This document shows positions 43,267 to 51,983 of a stretch of DNA of 59,349 bases, in pieces. The position numbers and the translations under genes are program-made. The stretch comes from Fibrobacterota bacterium (GTDB taxonomy: Bacteria > Fibrobacterota > Chitinivibrionia > Chitinivibrionales > Chitinispirillaceae): positions 242-59,590 of the forward strand of contig PLTF01000150.1 in the NCBI GenBank assembly GCA_003164335.1. The letters run 5' to 3'. The first letter of the stretch is position 1; every line of letters begins with the position of its first letter. A model generated the notes under the pieces. It was given only the letters and a program-made list of their open reading frames with translations. It searched no databases and had not been told where the DNA came from.

Positions 43267-43595
43267 AGTATTCCCGCCCGTGCACTTCCAGTGGCATCAT
43301 CCATGGCTTGTAGCCTTTCTGATATGCGGTTCATTCCCCTCACCTTGCAGGCACAGCCTGCCTGAGGACTACGAATTACCGGGGTAAAAAAGTTACTGTC
43401 ATCGACAGATTGAAGTGCGCGGTTATGGCCATCGGTCCGGAAGGAAGATTTCTCCCGATGCCTCCTTTAATTTGGTCTCGATTAGCTGCAATTCAGCTGA
43501 TGATTCATAAAACCGCAATTCGCGCATAAAAACTGGGAGGTGAGAAACCCCCGCCTCCCATTGCAGGTCTAACACTCGCACCGCTGTAGTGCCGG
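43267..43595. other. Intergenic stretch between the small frame and the HU gene
   Basis: I see no gene. Several short frames overlap here without ribosome-binding sites. Confidence 0.4.
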
Positions 43596-43937
43596 TTATT
43601 TTTTCTTTGCCGGCTTCTTCACGGCCTTCTTCGCGGATAGTGGGGTAGTCTTTTTAGCTGCGCCGCCTATGGCATCCTTTGCGGATTTTGCTACTCTGAA
43701 CTTTAACACTACCTTTGCGGGAATTTTAATGGATTCACCCGTTGCCGGATTACGGCCGAGTCTGGCCTTGCGCTTAACGAGCACTATTTTTCCAAGCCCG
43801 GGAAGAGTAAAACCGTTTTTTGCCTCTTTGTAAGCCAGATCGGTAAGTCCGCTGAGAAAAACCTTTACCTGTTTCTTGCTGATTGTTTCATCGACCGCGG
43901 CAAGCTGCTCGATGAGCTGCGATTGTGTGAGAGACAT
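43596..43937 (-). CDS. HU-family DNA-binding protein with lysine-rich tail
   Basis: This 113-aa protein has the HU/IHF fold: QSQLIEQLAAVDETISKKQVKVFLSGLTDL, then FTLPGLGKIVLVKRKARLGRNPATGESIKIPAKVVLKFRVAKSAKDAI, with the RNPATGE DNA-binding arm (about 62-68). An extra tail of about 20 residues rich in Lys, Ala and Pro (KKAVKKPAKKK) resembles a histone-H1-like extension, as in some bacterial HU variants. It starts behind an AAGGAG-like site. The likely function is nucleoid packing. Confidence 0.93.
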   Translation of the reverse strand: MSLTQSQLIEQLAAVDETISKKQVKVFLSGLTDLAYKEAKNGFTLPGLGKIVLVKRKARLGRNPATGESIKIPAKVVLKFRVAKSAKDAIGGAAKKTTPLSAKKAVKKPAKKK

Positions 43938-44349
43938 GGTACTCCTTAAATGAAGTGGATGATTGAAATTGAAAGCAAAATAATAGGCGCATTGGGCCCG
44001 CTTCCGGTCAATTGTTCAGGTTTGAGCCCCTTATTAATGTATATCCATTCTTCCCAGAGCAGAACAGCACCGCGATCCTTATCATAGCACTCCTCTTAGG
44101 GTTCGAGGAAAACAGCCATGCGGATTACCGTATCATGAGTTGAAAATTTAAAATATATTTCTGCGGCTTATTATATAGACCCTTTTAAATTATTCTCCTG
44201 AGATTCGAAATCCTTTGTTCGGAACAGGCTATAATTGAACATGCAGGTTACCATGGCCGTCATTATGGTACTCTTTCGACCTCGGTTCCCGGACTCAGGA
44301 GTGCAACGGAGAAAATCGGCGGGGGGGTACGTGAGTCACCGGGTCAAAA
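43938..44349. other. Intergenic stretch upstream of HU; no gene seen
   Basis: It presumably holds the HU promoter on the minus strand. I could not pick a convincing -35/-10 pair or other element. Confidence 0.4.
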
Positions 44350-44393
44350 TAAAAAGGCCCTGGAATCATTGGGCTACTGGACTCCAGGACCGA
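44345..44393 (-). terminator. Rho-independent terminator after the tRNA
   Basis: On the minus strand GGTCCTGGA pairs with TCCAGGGCC (one G-T pair), followed by TTTTTATTTT. It lies directly downstream of the tRNA. Confidence 0.7.
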
Positions 44394-44399
44394 TTTTAT

Positions 44400-44476
44400 T
44401 GGTAGCAGCGCAGGGAGTCGAACCCCGGACACATGGATTATGATTCCATTGCTCTAACCTACTGAGCTACGCTGCC
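44400..44476 (-). tRNA. tRNA-Met(CAT) (or tRNA-Ile2 with CAT)
   Basis: On the minus strand it reads GGCAGCG acceptor, AGCTC AGTAGGTTA GAGC D arm, ATGGA/TCCAT anticodon stem around ATCATAA with anticodon CAT, CCGGG TTCGACT-type T arm, CGCTGCT, A and encoded CCA. The first acceptor pair is a G-T wobble. CAT can be elongator Met or lysidine-modified Ile; I favour Met. Confidence 0.9.
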
Positions 44477-44538
44477 ACTGGAGGTCAAAATACGATATGG
44501 AGAAGAAATGGTCAAGGTTCTGCATGCCGCCTTGAATA

Positions 44539-45354
44539 ATGGCGAGAAAGAGGATGATGCGGCAATTTATTTTACCTCCACCTATGTATTCAGCCAGACG
44601 ACTTATTTCGCTTTGTATGCCTGCCCTGATCGCGGCCCTCGTTTTCTGCAACAGCGTCTCTATCCCTCCAACTTTGAAACCGAGGATCATCGGCAGTATT
44701 CCGCATGATTCCGCGGCATTCACGCAGGGGATATTCTTCGACCGCGGCAAGCTCTATGAGAGTGACGGACTCTATGGAAGCTCACGAATCCGCATTCTAA
44801 ACGCGGAGACCGGCATGCTCATTAGGGCCGTGCCCATGGATCCGCACATTTTTGCCGAGGGATGTGCACGGATGGGGAGCTCCATAGTGCAGCTCTCCTG
44901 GCGTGAGGAAACCGCCTTTTCCTGGAACCTGGACGATCTCTCGCCCGGTCCCGCCTTTATTTACAGCGGCCAGGGCTGGGGGCTGGCAAGCGACAATAAA
45001 TTTTTCTATATGAGCGACGGCTCGGACACCATTTTCGTCAGAAGTCCGGCCTTCACTCTTGAACGCAAGATCCCGGTCACGCTGGCGGGAAGGCCTGTCC
45101 GGAACCTGAACGAGCTCGAACTGGTCAAGGGAAAGCTGTACGCCAATGTCTGGTACTCGGACTCGATCGTCGTAATAAACACGGGGAATGGAAAGGTTGA
45201 GCGCATCATCGATTGCACCGAACTGGTACGGCGCGAGGCTGCAACTTCTTCCGACGATGTCCTCAACGGGATTGCATACAATAATGAAACCGGGAAGTTC
45301 TATTTGACGGGAAAGAAGTGGAAAAACATCTATATAGTTGAACTTGGAAGATAA
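44539..45354 (+). CDS. Glutamine cyclotransferase (bacterial/plant-type glutaminyl cyclase)
   Basis: The enzyme makes pyroglutamate at protein N-termini from glutamine. The protein reads IIGSIPHDSAAFTQGIFFDRGKLYESDGLYGSSRIRIL, AEGCARMGSSIVQLSWREETAF, LNELELVKGKLYANVWYSDSIVVINTGNGKVE and DVLNGIAYNNETGKFYLTGKKW, the Glu_cyclase_2 five-bladed-propeller pattern. A hydrophobic segment near residues 21-42 suggests export or a membrane anchor. The start is uncertain: ATGs at 44539, 44554, 44557 and 44584 are all in frame, and the AAGAGG before 44557 is the best ribosome site. It stands alone between tRNA-Met and a release-factor-like gene. Confidence 0.85.
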   Translation: MARKRMMRQFILPPPMYSARRLISLCMPALIAALVFCNSVSIPPTLKPRIIGSIPHDSAAFTQGIFFDRGKLYESDGLYGSSRIRILNAETGMLIRAVPMDPHIFAEGCARMGSSIVQLSWREETAFSWNLDDLSPGPAFIYSGQGWGLASDNKFFYMSDGSDTIFVRSPAFTLERKIPVTLAGRPVRNLNELELVKGKLYANVWYSDSIVVINTGNGKVERIIDCTELVRREAATSSDDVLNGIAYNNETGKFYLTGKKWKNIYIVELGR

Positions 45355-45498
45355 ACAGAGCGATTATGCCCTTAGAAAAACCTTGCCGAACAAATACCAG
45401 GGAAAAAACTCATATTCAGCAAGAGGGTTTAATCCCTGTCCAATTTCCTCTTCAGCGAGAGATCAAAAGGCCTAAAATAAAACCCTCGCTCTCACTTG

Positions 45499-45870
45499 TT
45501 AATCTTCAATCTCCGGTCTCTTCCTCATTGTTTTCTTGATCCCGGTTTTCTTTTTTATCAACTTTCTCCTCGTCTTTTCAACCCGCGGGACCCTTGTTGC
45601 AAACCGCGGTTTTGGCTTTTCTCGTAATTTCCGCAACTTCTCTTCAAGGCGTTCGAGGCAGATCGACTTATTGAAATACTGGCTCCTCTCGTCGCGGGAG
45701 ATGACCGTGATGCCGGTTGGCCGGTGCACAAGCCGCACCGCGCTCTCGGTCTTGTTCTGGTACTGACCGCCCTTGCCGCCCGCGCGGAAGGTCTGGACAT
45801 CGCACTCGTCCAGAAGATCGCGCAACCTCTCCGGCTTCGGCTCCGAATCATCCACAATTCTTAGATCCAT
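45499..45870 (-). CDS. Peptide-chain-release-factor-like protein with GGQ domain
   Basis: This 123-aa protein contains [27 protein letters not shown] (about 29-55), with the GGQ loop that hydrolyses peptidyl-tRNA. A basic helical tail ([22 protein letters not shown]) follows. It lacks the codon-recognition domain of RF1/RF2. It resembles ArfB or the RF-like rescue proteins that free stalled ribosomes, the tail probably entering the mRNA channel. Which of these subfamilies it belongs to is not settled. Confidence 0.85.
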   Translation of the reverse strand: MDLRIVDDSEPKPERLRDLLDECDVQTFRAGGKGGQYQNKTESAVRLVHRPTGITVISRDERSQYFNKSICLERLEEKLRKLREKPKPRFATRVPRVEKTRRKLIKKKTGIKKTMRKRPEIED

Positions 45871-46030
45871 TGCGTCCGTTCTTTCGACCTTTGCAGTTTG
45901 CCCTGTCGAGAGCGTTGCGGGAGTACGCCTGGGACGTTATTTGCGGAACCTGCCCGGGGGACATGCAATGCGATTCTCCCCCCCGCACGTATGCAATGCC
46001 GAATCTTTACGAGTCGATGTTTCCGACAGG

Positions 46031-46525
46031 TTATCCTCTTTTAGCAAGCTCACCCAGGGCCATGCCCACCGCCTGCCTGGCATCATACGCCTCAACGATC
46101 CTTGCCCCTTCCATCCGGCCCGCCTTCTTGAGGTCCCAGCCGCCCGGCATGCAGATGACGCTCTTGCCGAGATCAAAGGCAAGTGCCATCTCGCTCAAGG
46201 TGCCGAAGGCCCCCGGAAAGGCGATGAGGACGTCGGAGGAGAGCACGACCAGCGCATTGCGGGATTTTCCGAGCCCGCTCGGGATCACAATATCGACGTA
46301 GCGGTTGGCATCCTCCTTGACAGCCGTCGGCAGGATCCCGACGACGAGGCCGCCGTTTTCATGCGCGCCCCTTGCCGCCGCTTCCATGATTCCGCCCAGG
46401 CCCCCGCAAACCAGGAGCATCTTGCGCTGTGCGATATGGGCGCCGATTTCGTGGGCGAGCGCCGATTGTTCCGGCGAAATGGCGCGTCCCGATCCGATGA
46501 CGCCGATGGCAGGCAGTACGGTCAT
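46031..46525 (-). CDS. LOG-like Rossmann protein (TIGR00725 type)
   Basis: This 164-aa protein has IGVIGSGRAISPEQ, LLVCGGLGGIMEAAARGAHENGGLVVGILP (about 37-66) and DVLIAFPGAFGTLSEMALAFDLGKSVI. These match the SLOG/lysine-decarboxylase-like family. The PGGxGTxxE nucleotide site of LOG enzymes is partly changed to PGAFGTLSE. Members may act on nucleotides or bind nucleotide signals; the substrate here is unknown. The start codon lies 40 bp downstream of the pgi stop, same strand. Confidence 0.8.
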   Translation of the reverse strand: MTVLPAIGVIGSGRAISPEQSALAHEIGAHIAQRKMLLVCGGLGGIMEAAARGAHENGGLVVGILPTAVKEDANRYVDIVIPSGLGKSRNALVVLSSDVLIAFPGAFGTLSEMALAFDLGKSVICMPGGWDLKKAGRMEGARIVEAYDARQAVGMALGELAKRG

Positions 46526-46565
46526 AGAGAACTCCCCGGTGAGATGATATAAACGGTCGGGCTGG

Positions 46566-47918
46566 TCATGCCATTCCCGCCTTGCTCATTCGTCCGGCAA
46601 GATCCTCATGCTGTTTCTCGAATCCCTTTTTGCCGAGCAGTGCGAACATGTTTTTCTTGTAGGCCTCGACTCCGGGCTGGTCGAAGGGGTTGACCCGCAG
46701 CAGATAGCCGGAGAGCGCGATTGCCTTTTCGAAAAAGTAAAATAGCTGGCCCAGGGTCTCCTCGGTACGATCCTCGATCATGATACTCGATGCCGGTACC
46801 CCGCCGTCGATATGGGCAAAGAGCGTTCCTGCGTAAGCCTGCCGATTGATCTCTTCGAAACTCTTCCCGGCCAGGTAGTTCAATTCATCGCTGTCATCGC
46901 TGAACCGGGGCACCGTCAGCGTGCTGCGGGTGTTCCTGATATAGAGGAAGGTTTCAAAAACCGTCCGTACCCCTTCCTGCATCCATTGACCCATTGAGTG
47001 CAGATCGGTGGTGTAGTCGAGCGAAGCAGGGAATATGCCGGTACCGTTTTTTCCCTCGCTCTCTCCTGCAAGTTGCTTCCACCACTCTCCGACAAAATGA
47101 AGTTGCGGCTGGAAGGAAGCCATTACTTCAATGCCGTACCCGCGCCGGAACAGGATGTTGCGGAGCACCGCATAGCGGCCGGACAAGCCGCCCTTTGCAT
47201 CGTTCCCGGCACAGATGCCGGCCATCTGGGCAGCTCCCGCGAGCAGCTTTCTAATATCGATCCCGGCAACGGCGATAGGTACGAGGCCTACCGGCGTCAG
47301 CACCGAATAACGACCGCCTACATCGCCGGGGATTTCGAAGGTCGAATACCCCTCTTCTGCGGCAAGTGCGCGGAGCGCCCCGGACTTCGCGTCGGTCGTT
47401 GCCACAATGCGTTTGGCCGCTTCGGGACGTCCGTAGCGCTTTTCCATCCATTGCCGAACCACGCGAAAGGTCACTCCGGGCTCGGTTGTGGTACCGCTCT
47501 TTGAGATTACATTGACGGCTACTTCCTTGTCCTTTAAAAGGGTCAGGAGATCGTCGAGATAGTCGGAGTTGATGGTGTTTCCGGCAAAGAGCACCCGTGG
47601 GGATCGAAGATCTTCAAATGAGGGCGAGAGAAAGTCGATGGCAGCCCGGGCTCCGAGGTAGGAACCGCCGATCCCGATACAGACGAGCACGTCGGCCTTT
47701 TTTCTCAAATCCGTCGCTTTTTCATTGATGGCATCGACGAGCGAGTCCGGGGTTTTTTCCGCCAGGTCGAGCCAGCCGAGGTAGTCGTTCCCCGGCCCAT
47801 TGTGCTCACTAAGCATCTTTTCCGCAGCGGCAAGAGCCGGGGCATACGCATCAATTTCATTCGGATTCACAATATCGGCAAGAAGACGGTCATCGAGAGT
47901 TATTTTGCATTGCGTCAT
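46566..47918 (-). CDS. pgi: Glucose-6-phosphate isomerase
   Basis: This 450-aa enzyme interconverts glucose-6-P and fructose-6-P. I place the start at 47918 (MTQCKITLDD), behind GGAGGA; a longer frame adds 40 residues without support. Signatures seen are CIGIGGSYLGARAAIDFL (about 80-97), SKSGTTTEPGVTFRVVRQW (about 139-157), DVGGRYSVLTPVGLVPIAVAG and QPGVEAYKKNMFALLGKKG at the end. Its length fits the shorter Gram-positive/thermophile-type GPI. Confidence 0.93.
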   Translation of the reverse strand: MTQCKITLDDRLLADIVNPNEIDAYAPALAAAEKMLSEHNGPGNDYLGWLDLAEKTPDSLVDAINEKATDLRKKADVLVCIGIGGSYLGARAAIDFLSPSFEDLRSPRVLFAGNTINSDYLDDLLTLLKDKEVAVNVISKSGTTTEPGVTFRVVRQWMEKRYGRPEAAKRIVATTDAKSGALRALAAEEGYSTFEIPGDVGGRYSVLTPVGLVPIAVAGIDIRKLLAGAAQMAGICAGNDAKGGLSGRYAVLRNILFRRGYGIEVMASFQPQLHFVGEWWKQLAGESEGKNGTGIFPASLDYTTDLHSMGQWMQEGVRTVFETFLYIRNTRSTLTVPRFSDDSDELNYLAGKSFEEINRQAYAGTLFAHIDGGVPASSIMIEDRTEETLGQLFYFFEKAIALSGYLLRVNPFDQPGVEAYKKNMFALLGKKGFEKQHEDLAGRMSKAGMA

Positions 47919-48380
47919 ACGTATTCCTCCATGAAGGGGATGATGATCCGCGGGTTTGTCCGGACAACTCAAAATTAGTTTTTGCTGCGTGCCGGAGCAT
48001 TTGCGATACCGGGATTCGAGGCAGAGCCGGCAAAACACGTGCCGCTAAAAAGCCTTGTAAAATATGCCTCCGGAAGCGGTGCCTTCGCTTGCACATCTCC
48101 GGAACATTGACGAAAAGGGTTCCCTCGTTATCAATGCATAAAGTCTATTTTCATTTTATAAAAATTCGGGATACGTTCTGATAAATGTTTGATATTTATA
48201 ATTTTACATGCAGTTTTAGTAAAATAAAACAAATTCCTGGAAAAATAATTTCACAAATAGATTGCATTTTTTTCCATTCGGCTCTATATTTATACCCGCT
48301 TTCAAGAAGTGATCAAGAAAAATATTTCAAACTGCCGCAAACATCCTTTCAAGGCGAAAGCCAGAGGAGAAGCTTCAAGA
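47919..48380. other. AT-rich intergenic stretch upstream of the zinc-finger-like gene
   Basis: Between the divergent starts of pgi and the next gene the sequence is AT-rich near 48150-48300 and probably carries both promoters. I saw no RNA gene or palindromic operator worth reporting. Confidence 0.4.
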
Positions 48381-48842
48381 ATGCAGCTTCCTAAATCCAG
48401 GCGTCGACAGAAGCTCCGCGAAAAAAAATGCCTCTATCCGGGGTGCGGGAAGATATTCTTCGGAATTCATATTTCAAAATATTGCCCGGAGCATCGCCAG
48501 GATCGTTATCGGATCCGCAAGCGGACGAAGCCGGAGGATGTCAACATCAAGAATCAGACGTTCAAGCACAGTTATACCGAAGTAGTTACGATGGTGATGA
48601 ACTGCGATCTTGAAGGGTGTCCCCATCAGTTCGAAGTAAAAATTTATCCGCGACAGTATATTTACCCCAAATACTGTCCTGAACACCGGAACGAATACCG
48701 GCGCATCCGCCATCTTGAACTCATCAATCGCCCCGACCTTATCGAGCTTATGAAGCAGGAGGGTGAGAATTTTGAGCTGGAGCACATTGCCGATGGGGAT
48801 GAAGATCATATCGACGAAGAGGTCATCGACGACGTGGTCTGA
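48381..48842 (+). CDS. Protein with two Cys-rich zinc-finger-like repeats
   Basis: The 153-aa protein is started at 48381, where AGGAGA lies upstream; a longer frame from 48309 lacks such a site. It contains two similar blocks, CLYPGCGKIFFGIHISKYCPEH (about 17-38) and CDLEGCPHQF...YPKYCPEH (about 75-105), each with C-x4-C and C-x2-H that could bind one zinc. They are joined by basic sequence (RQDRYRIRKRTKPED), and the C-terminus is very acidic. I do not recognise a named family. Nucleic-acid or protein binding is plausible. Confidence 0.65.
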   Translation: MQLPKSRRRQKLREKKCLYPGCGKIFFGIHISKYCPEHRQDRYRIRKRTKPEDVNIKNQTFKHSYTEVVTMVMNCDLEGCPHQFEVKIYPRQYIYPKYCPEHRNEYRRIRHLELINRPDLIELMKQEGENFELEHIADGDEDHIDEEVIDDVV

Positions 48843-48893
48843 CCGACTCCCGGCGGTTGCCGCATCAGGTAAGAATCCAATGATTTTTATGAA

Positions 48894-48924
48894 AGAGGGG
48901 GGGAGCACTGCTCCCCCCCTCTTA
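48894..48924. terminator. Strong bidirectional terminator hairpin
   Basis: AAGAGGGGGGGAGCA pairs with TGCTCCCCCCCTCTT with almost no loop, between two convergent genes. Confidence 0.75.
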
Positions 48925-49010
48925 TTTACAGGATTGCAATCGAAGCAAATATCCCTCGGACCTATGATGCAACCTGCCGCCCGGACGTCCGATTGCGCCG
49001 CGAATGTGCG

Positions 49011-49883
49011 CTATTTCCGATAATTGTCCTTGAGGTAACTGAATGCAATTGACCGGTCTTTGCTGCCGTCCTTGATCACCGAGTCGTACGGCGCCTTTTC
49101 ATTCTTCACCCACTGGCTTTTATCATTCAGGTTCCAGTAAATCTGCCGCAGGCATTTCTCAGTCTGTGTCATGAGAAGGATTGTATCCCCCTTGAGTCCG
49201 TAGTTGCCGTGCGAAATAAACTGCCAGTCTTCCTTCAAAACATCATTGGTCTGGCCTTTCATCTGTTCATCATATTCAAAGGTGCCGTCCTTCATAAAGG
49301 AAATCTTGTTCTTTTCAACCTCATTTGCACCGTCTTCCCGATGCTGTTTTACCATGTTCCAGACCCCGACAATTTTTACGCTCGTCTGCCGTGCATGGTC
49401 CTCATCCTTCAGGAGCGACGGCATCAGGGAATCAAGGTGATCCGCCGCCGCTTTCGCCTGCAGATACCAGGCTTTTTTGAGGTTGGAATCGAGAACCGAG
49501 TAGAGGCTGTCAGCTATCTTCAGCTGGATGCCGGTCAATCCGTTCTTTAGATCCGCAAGCACTTTTGCGAGGGAGTCGGCCCGGACCTTATTTACCTGCA
49601 TAACCCCTTCAGCCCATTTTTCAGCCGCTGCGACATGTACCTTCAGGGAATCGATGCTTACCTGGACCGCCGTACCATCGCCCCGCTGTTTCCCGGCTTT
49701 TGCATTTTCAAGGTCGACCCTGGCGCTCGAAAGGACACTGTCGGGCGTTCCCTTGTCTTCCAGGGCCTTGAGCCGGGTCTCCAGGTCGAGCATCGCTTTG
49801 TCTCCACCGCAGCCTGTCAAGAGGATAACCGCGCCGACGAAACCGGCGCATACGAGCATCAGGATGCACTTGTTGACCTTCAT
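49011..49883 (-). CDS. Lipoprotein of unknown function
   Basis: The 290-aa protein is started at 49883 (MKVNKC), behind GGAGGGATCC. A signal peptide with lipobox LLTGC (about 21-25) indicates an outer-membrane or periplasmic lipoprotein. Next comes a helical region of about 140 residues (LETRLKALEDKG, VDLENAKAGKQRGDG, KWAEGVMQVNKVRADSLAKVLADLKNG), likely coiled coil. The C-terminal domain (about 175-290), VGVWNMVKQHRE...FMKDGTFEYDEQMKG, resembles lipocalin-like folds. I do not recognise a named family. Confidence 0.75.
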   Translation of the reverse strand: MKVNKCILMLVCAGFVGAVILLTGCGGDKAMLDLETRLKALEDKGTPDSVLSSARVDLENAKAGKQRGDGTAVQVSIDSLKVHVAAAEKWAEGVMQVNKVRADSLAKVLADLKNGLTGIQLKIADSLYSVLDSNLKKAWYLQAKAAADHLDSLMPSLLKDEDHARQTSVKIVGVWNMVKQHREDGANEVEKNKISFMKDGTFEYDEQMKGQTNDVLKEDWQFISHGNYGLKGDTILLMTQTEKCLRQIYWNLNDKSQWVKNEKAPYDSVIKDGSKDRSIAFSYLKDNYRK

Positions 49884-49997
49884 AGGGATCCCTCCTGCAT
49901 GAATGGTATGGTGAGTGGTATGCAACATTGCAAAATGGAAATTAATGCGGGATGAAACCGAAGTCAACAAGAATGGAAAAGACCCTCATCTCCCGCT

Positions 49998-51098
49998 TCA
50001 GCCCATCAGGAAAGGCGTCAGGTCGTTCCGGGCGCCGACCCCTCCCAGAAGCCTGATGGCATCCTCCGGAACCCCCCTGTGGCGCAGTGGAAGAACGATC
50101 TCCTCCCGCAGGTCGGGTACCCAGGATACCAGAATATCGGCGCCTGCTGCTCCGGCAATACGCGTCTCTTCCAAAATTGCCGGAAGCAGTACCGTTTCGC
50201 CGAGGCTGAGTTCGGTTCTCCCGCCGGCGTAGAGGAGCGTTGCGCCACCGCGGACGACGGTGACGATCCTGAACGATCTACGGGCCTCCATGACGGCCTC
50301 GGAGGCCTCCCTGAACGCATATTGCTCTATGGCAAAGTACCTGCAGGCGAGGCGGAGGTTCCGGCTGAACCCGTTGCCGGCAAGCACTACCGGTGGAATC
50401 GGGCGGGTGCGCAAAGCCGAGCGATCGACAACGGCACATGCCTCCCGTACACGGAGGGAACGGGGTTTTCCCGCGGCATCGAGGCGGGCCCAGTCGTAAA
50501 GGCGGAGGGTGGTATCCGATGTCTCCTGCACCTCGTACATGAGGGTACCTTCCAGAATGGCATGTACCGTACCGGCGGGGATGAAGACCACATCGCCGGG
50601 TTTAATCGGTACCTCCGAGAGTTCGCCGGGAAGCGTGCCCGATTCCGCGGCAGACCGCAACTCCTCGACGGTCAGATTTCGCCTGAACCCGATTATGCAC
50701 CGGGCATCCTCTTTTGCATCGATGATGTACCAGCACTCTGTTTTTCCGAATTCGCCCCACCCGTTTGCCCGCGCCTGCACATCGTCGGGATGCACCTGCA
50801 CCGAGAGCCGATCCCTCGCATCGATAAATTTGCACAGGAGCGGGAAGCCGCCCGGCGATCCGGCGTCGCCAAAAAGATCGGCGGGAAATTCAGCAGCAAG
50901 GCGCCTCAGGCTCATCCCTGCCAGCGGGCCCGTGGCAACCGTCGATTGATCCTGGCCCGATCCGCTGACCTCCCACGATTCGCCGATGCGCAAGTCGGGG
51001 GACAGAGGGCGGCAAAGGCGGGTGGCCAGGGCCGTCCCGCCCCAGAGCGTCTCTTTGTAAATAGGTAGGAAGGAAATCGGCTCCGCAGGGATCTTCAT
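49998..51098 (-). CDS. manA: Mannose-6-phosphate isomerase, class I
   Basis: This 366-aa zinc enzyme interconverts mannose-6-P and fructose-6-P. The ATG at 51098 follows GAGGGG; an upstream TTG is less likely. Seen are IYKETLWGG, IGESWEVSG, PLLCKFIDARDRLSVQVHPDD (about 86-106, with zinc ligands), GKTECWYII, PAGTVHAILEGTLMYEVQETSDTTLRLYDW and a C-terminal cupin part. With pgi it supplies sugar phosphates for surface polysaccharides, in line with the nucleotide-sugar dehydrogenase. Confidence 0.92.
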   Translation of the reverse strand: MKIPAEPISFLPIYKETLWGGTALATRLCRPLSPDLRIGESWEVSGSGQDQSTVATGPLAGMSLRRLAAEFPADLFGDAGSPGGFPLLCKFIDARDRLSVQVHPDDVQARANGWGEFGKTECWYIIDAKEDARCIIGFRRNLTVEELRSAAESGTLPGELSEVPIKPGDVVFIPAGTVHAILEGTLMYEVQETSDTTLRLYDWARLDAAGKPRSLRVREACAVVDRSALRTRPIPPVVLAGNGFSRNLRLACRYFAIEQYAFREASEAVMEARRSFRIVTVVRGGATLLYAGGRTELSLGETVLLPAILEETRIAGAAGADILVSWVPDLREEIVLPLRHRGVPEDAIRLLGGVGARNDLTPFLMG

Positions 51099-51117
51099 AG
51101 TGCCCCTCAAGGGTGGA

Positions 51118-51483
51118 TTATTGCAGGGAACCGGATCCCGTATTCAGAACGAAGGCTTCAAATTCGGCAGGCGTCCGGTGCCACACCTCTTTGAACACAA
51201 GCGTCAGCTTGAGGGTTTCGAACAGATCGTCGATATACCGGTTCGAGGATATGATGTGGACCGCTCCGCCCCTGGACCGGACGAGATTGGTATTGAAGGC
51301 GATTGCGCCGATGCCGCCGCTCGAAAGGCAGGTAACTGCATCCAGGTTGAATGCAAGGCAGGGGCTTCCTGCATTGATGTGCCGGCCTATTTCGTCGTCG
51401 AGCCTCCCTGCACCGTCCCAATCGATGCAACCGGCAAGCTTGAAAACCGTGAACGATCCGATAGTTTCGGCGGCCAGCTCCAT
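51118..51483 (-). CDS. STAS-domain anti-anti-sigma factor
   Basis: This 121-aa protein has FTVFKLAGCIDWDGAGRLDDEI and LAFNLDAVTCLSSGGIGAIAFNTNLVRSRGGAVHII. The serine pair in LSSGGIGAI (about 53-61) is where SpoIIAA-like factors are phosphorylated by a partner kinase. No kinase or phosphatase gene adjoins. It ends 19 bp before the manA start on the same strand. It probably acts as a switch in a partner-switching pathway encoded elsewhere. Confidence 0.88.
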   Translation of the reverse strand: MELAAETIGSFTVFKLAGCIDWDGAGRLDDEIGRHINAGSPCLAFNLDAVTCLSSGGIGAIAFNTNLVRSRGGAVHIISSNRYIDDLFETLKLTLVFKEVWHRTPAEFEAFVLNTGSGSLQ

Positions 51484-51585
51484 TACTACCCTCCGGTCAA
51501 TAAATGAATACCCGGTAAGAACCCGGGAACAGATAGCCGCTCCTCGGGATTACGCGGGCCGTCAAACCCGGCAAGGCGGCTGGAA

Positions 51586-51777
51586 CTACTTCAGCTCTAC
51601 AAAGTCTCCGTCGACGATGTCCGCCTTTTTGCCGAAGCGTTCCTCATCCGATCGGGGCGCGGGCGCCGCCGGTGCGGGTGTGGTTTTCTGTTTCAGGCGC
51701 GGCAACACCATGGACAGTATGGTACGGACTATCAGCACGATCAGAATTATATCGAGAAATTTTCCCATAATGGACAT
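51586..51777 (-). CDS. Small single-pass membrane protein (DUF4834-like)
   Basis: The 63-aa protein is started at 51777, where AAAGGTG lies at good distance; a much longer upstream frame is not supported. One transmembrane segment (about 5-25, FLDIILIVLIVRTILSMVL) is followed by a proline/alanine linker and the conserved-looking end GKKADIVDGDFVELK. The form and ending resemble DUF4834-type proteins of the Bacteroidota/FCB group. Function unknown. It lies 102 bp upstream of the STAS gene on the same strand. Confidence 0.6.
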   Translation of the reverse strand: MSIMGKFLDIILIVLIVRTILSMVLPRLKQKTTPAPAAPAPRSDEERFGKKADIVDGDFVELK

Positions 51778-51983
51778 ACACATCACCTTTAATAAATCCG
51801 CTGCCGGAACGTAGTAAAAATATTTCAGGCGGCAGCCTTGGAATGCGCTAAGTTGGACGGCAGGTCCCATCAAGGCGCAGGTCCCGGTTGCAGCCCGGGA
51901 TGAAGAAATGCGATTTTTAATGCGCCGGTGAACCGGTGCTAAATATCTGAACGATTCCACGGTCCTGAAAACGGAGGGGTACT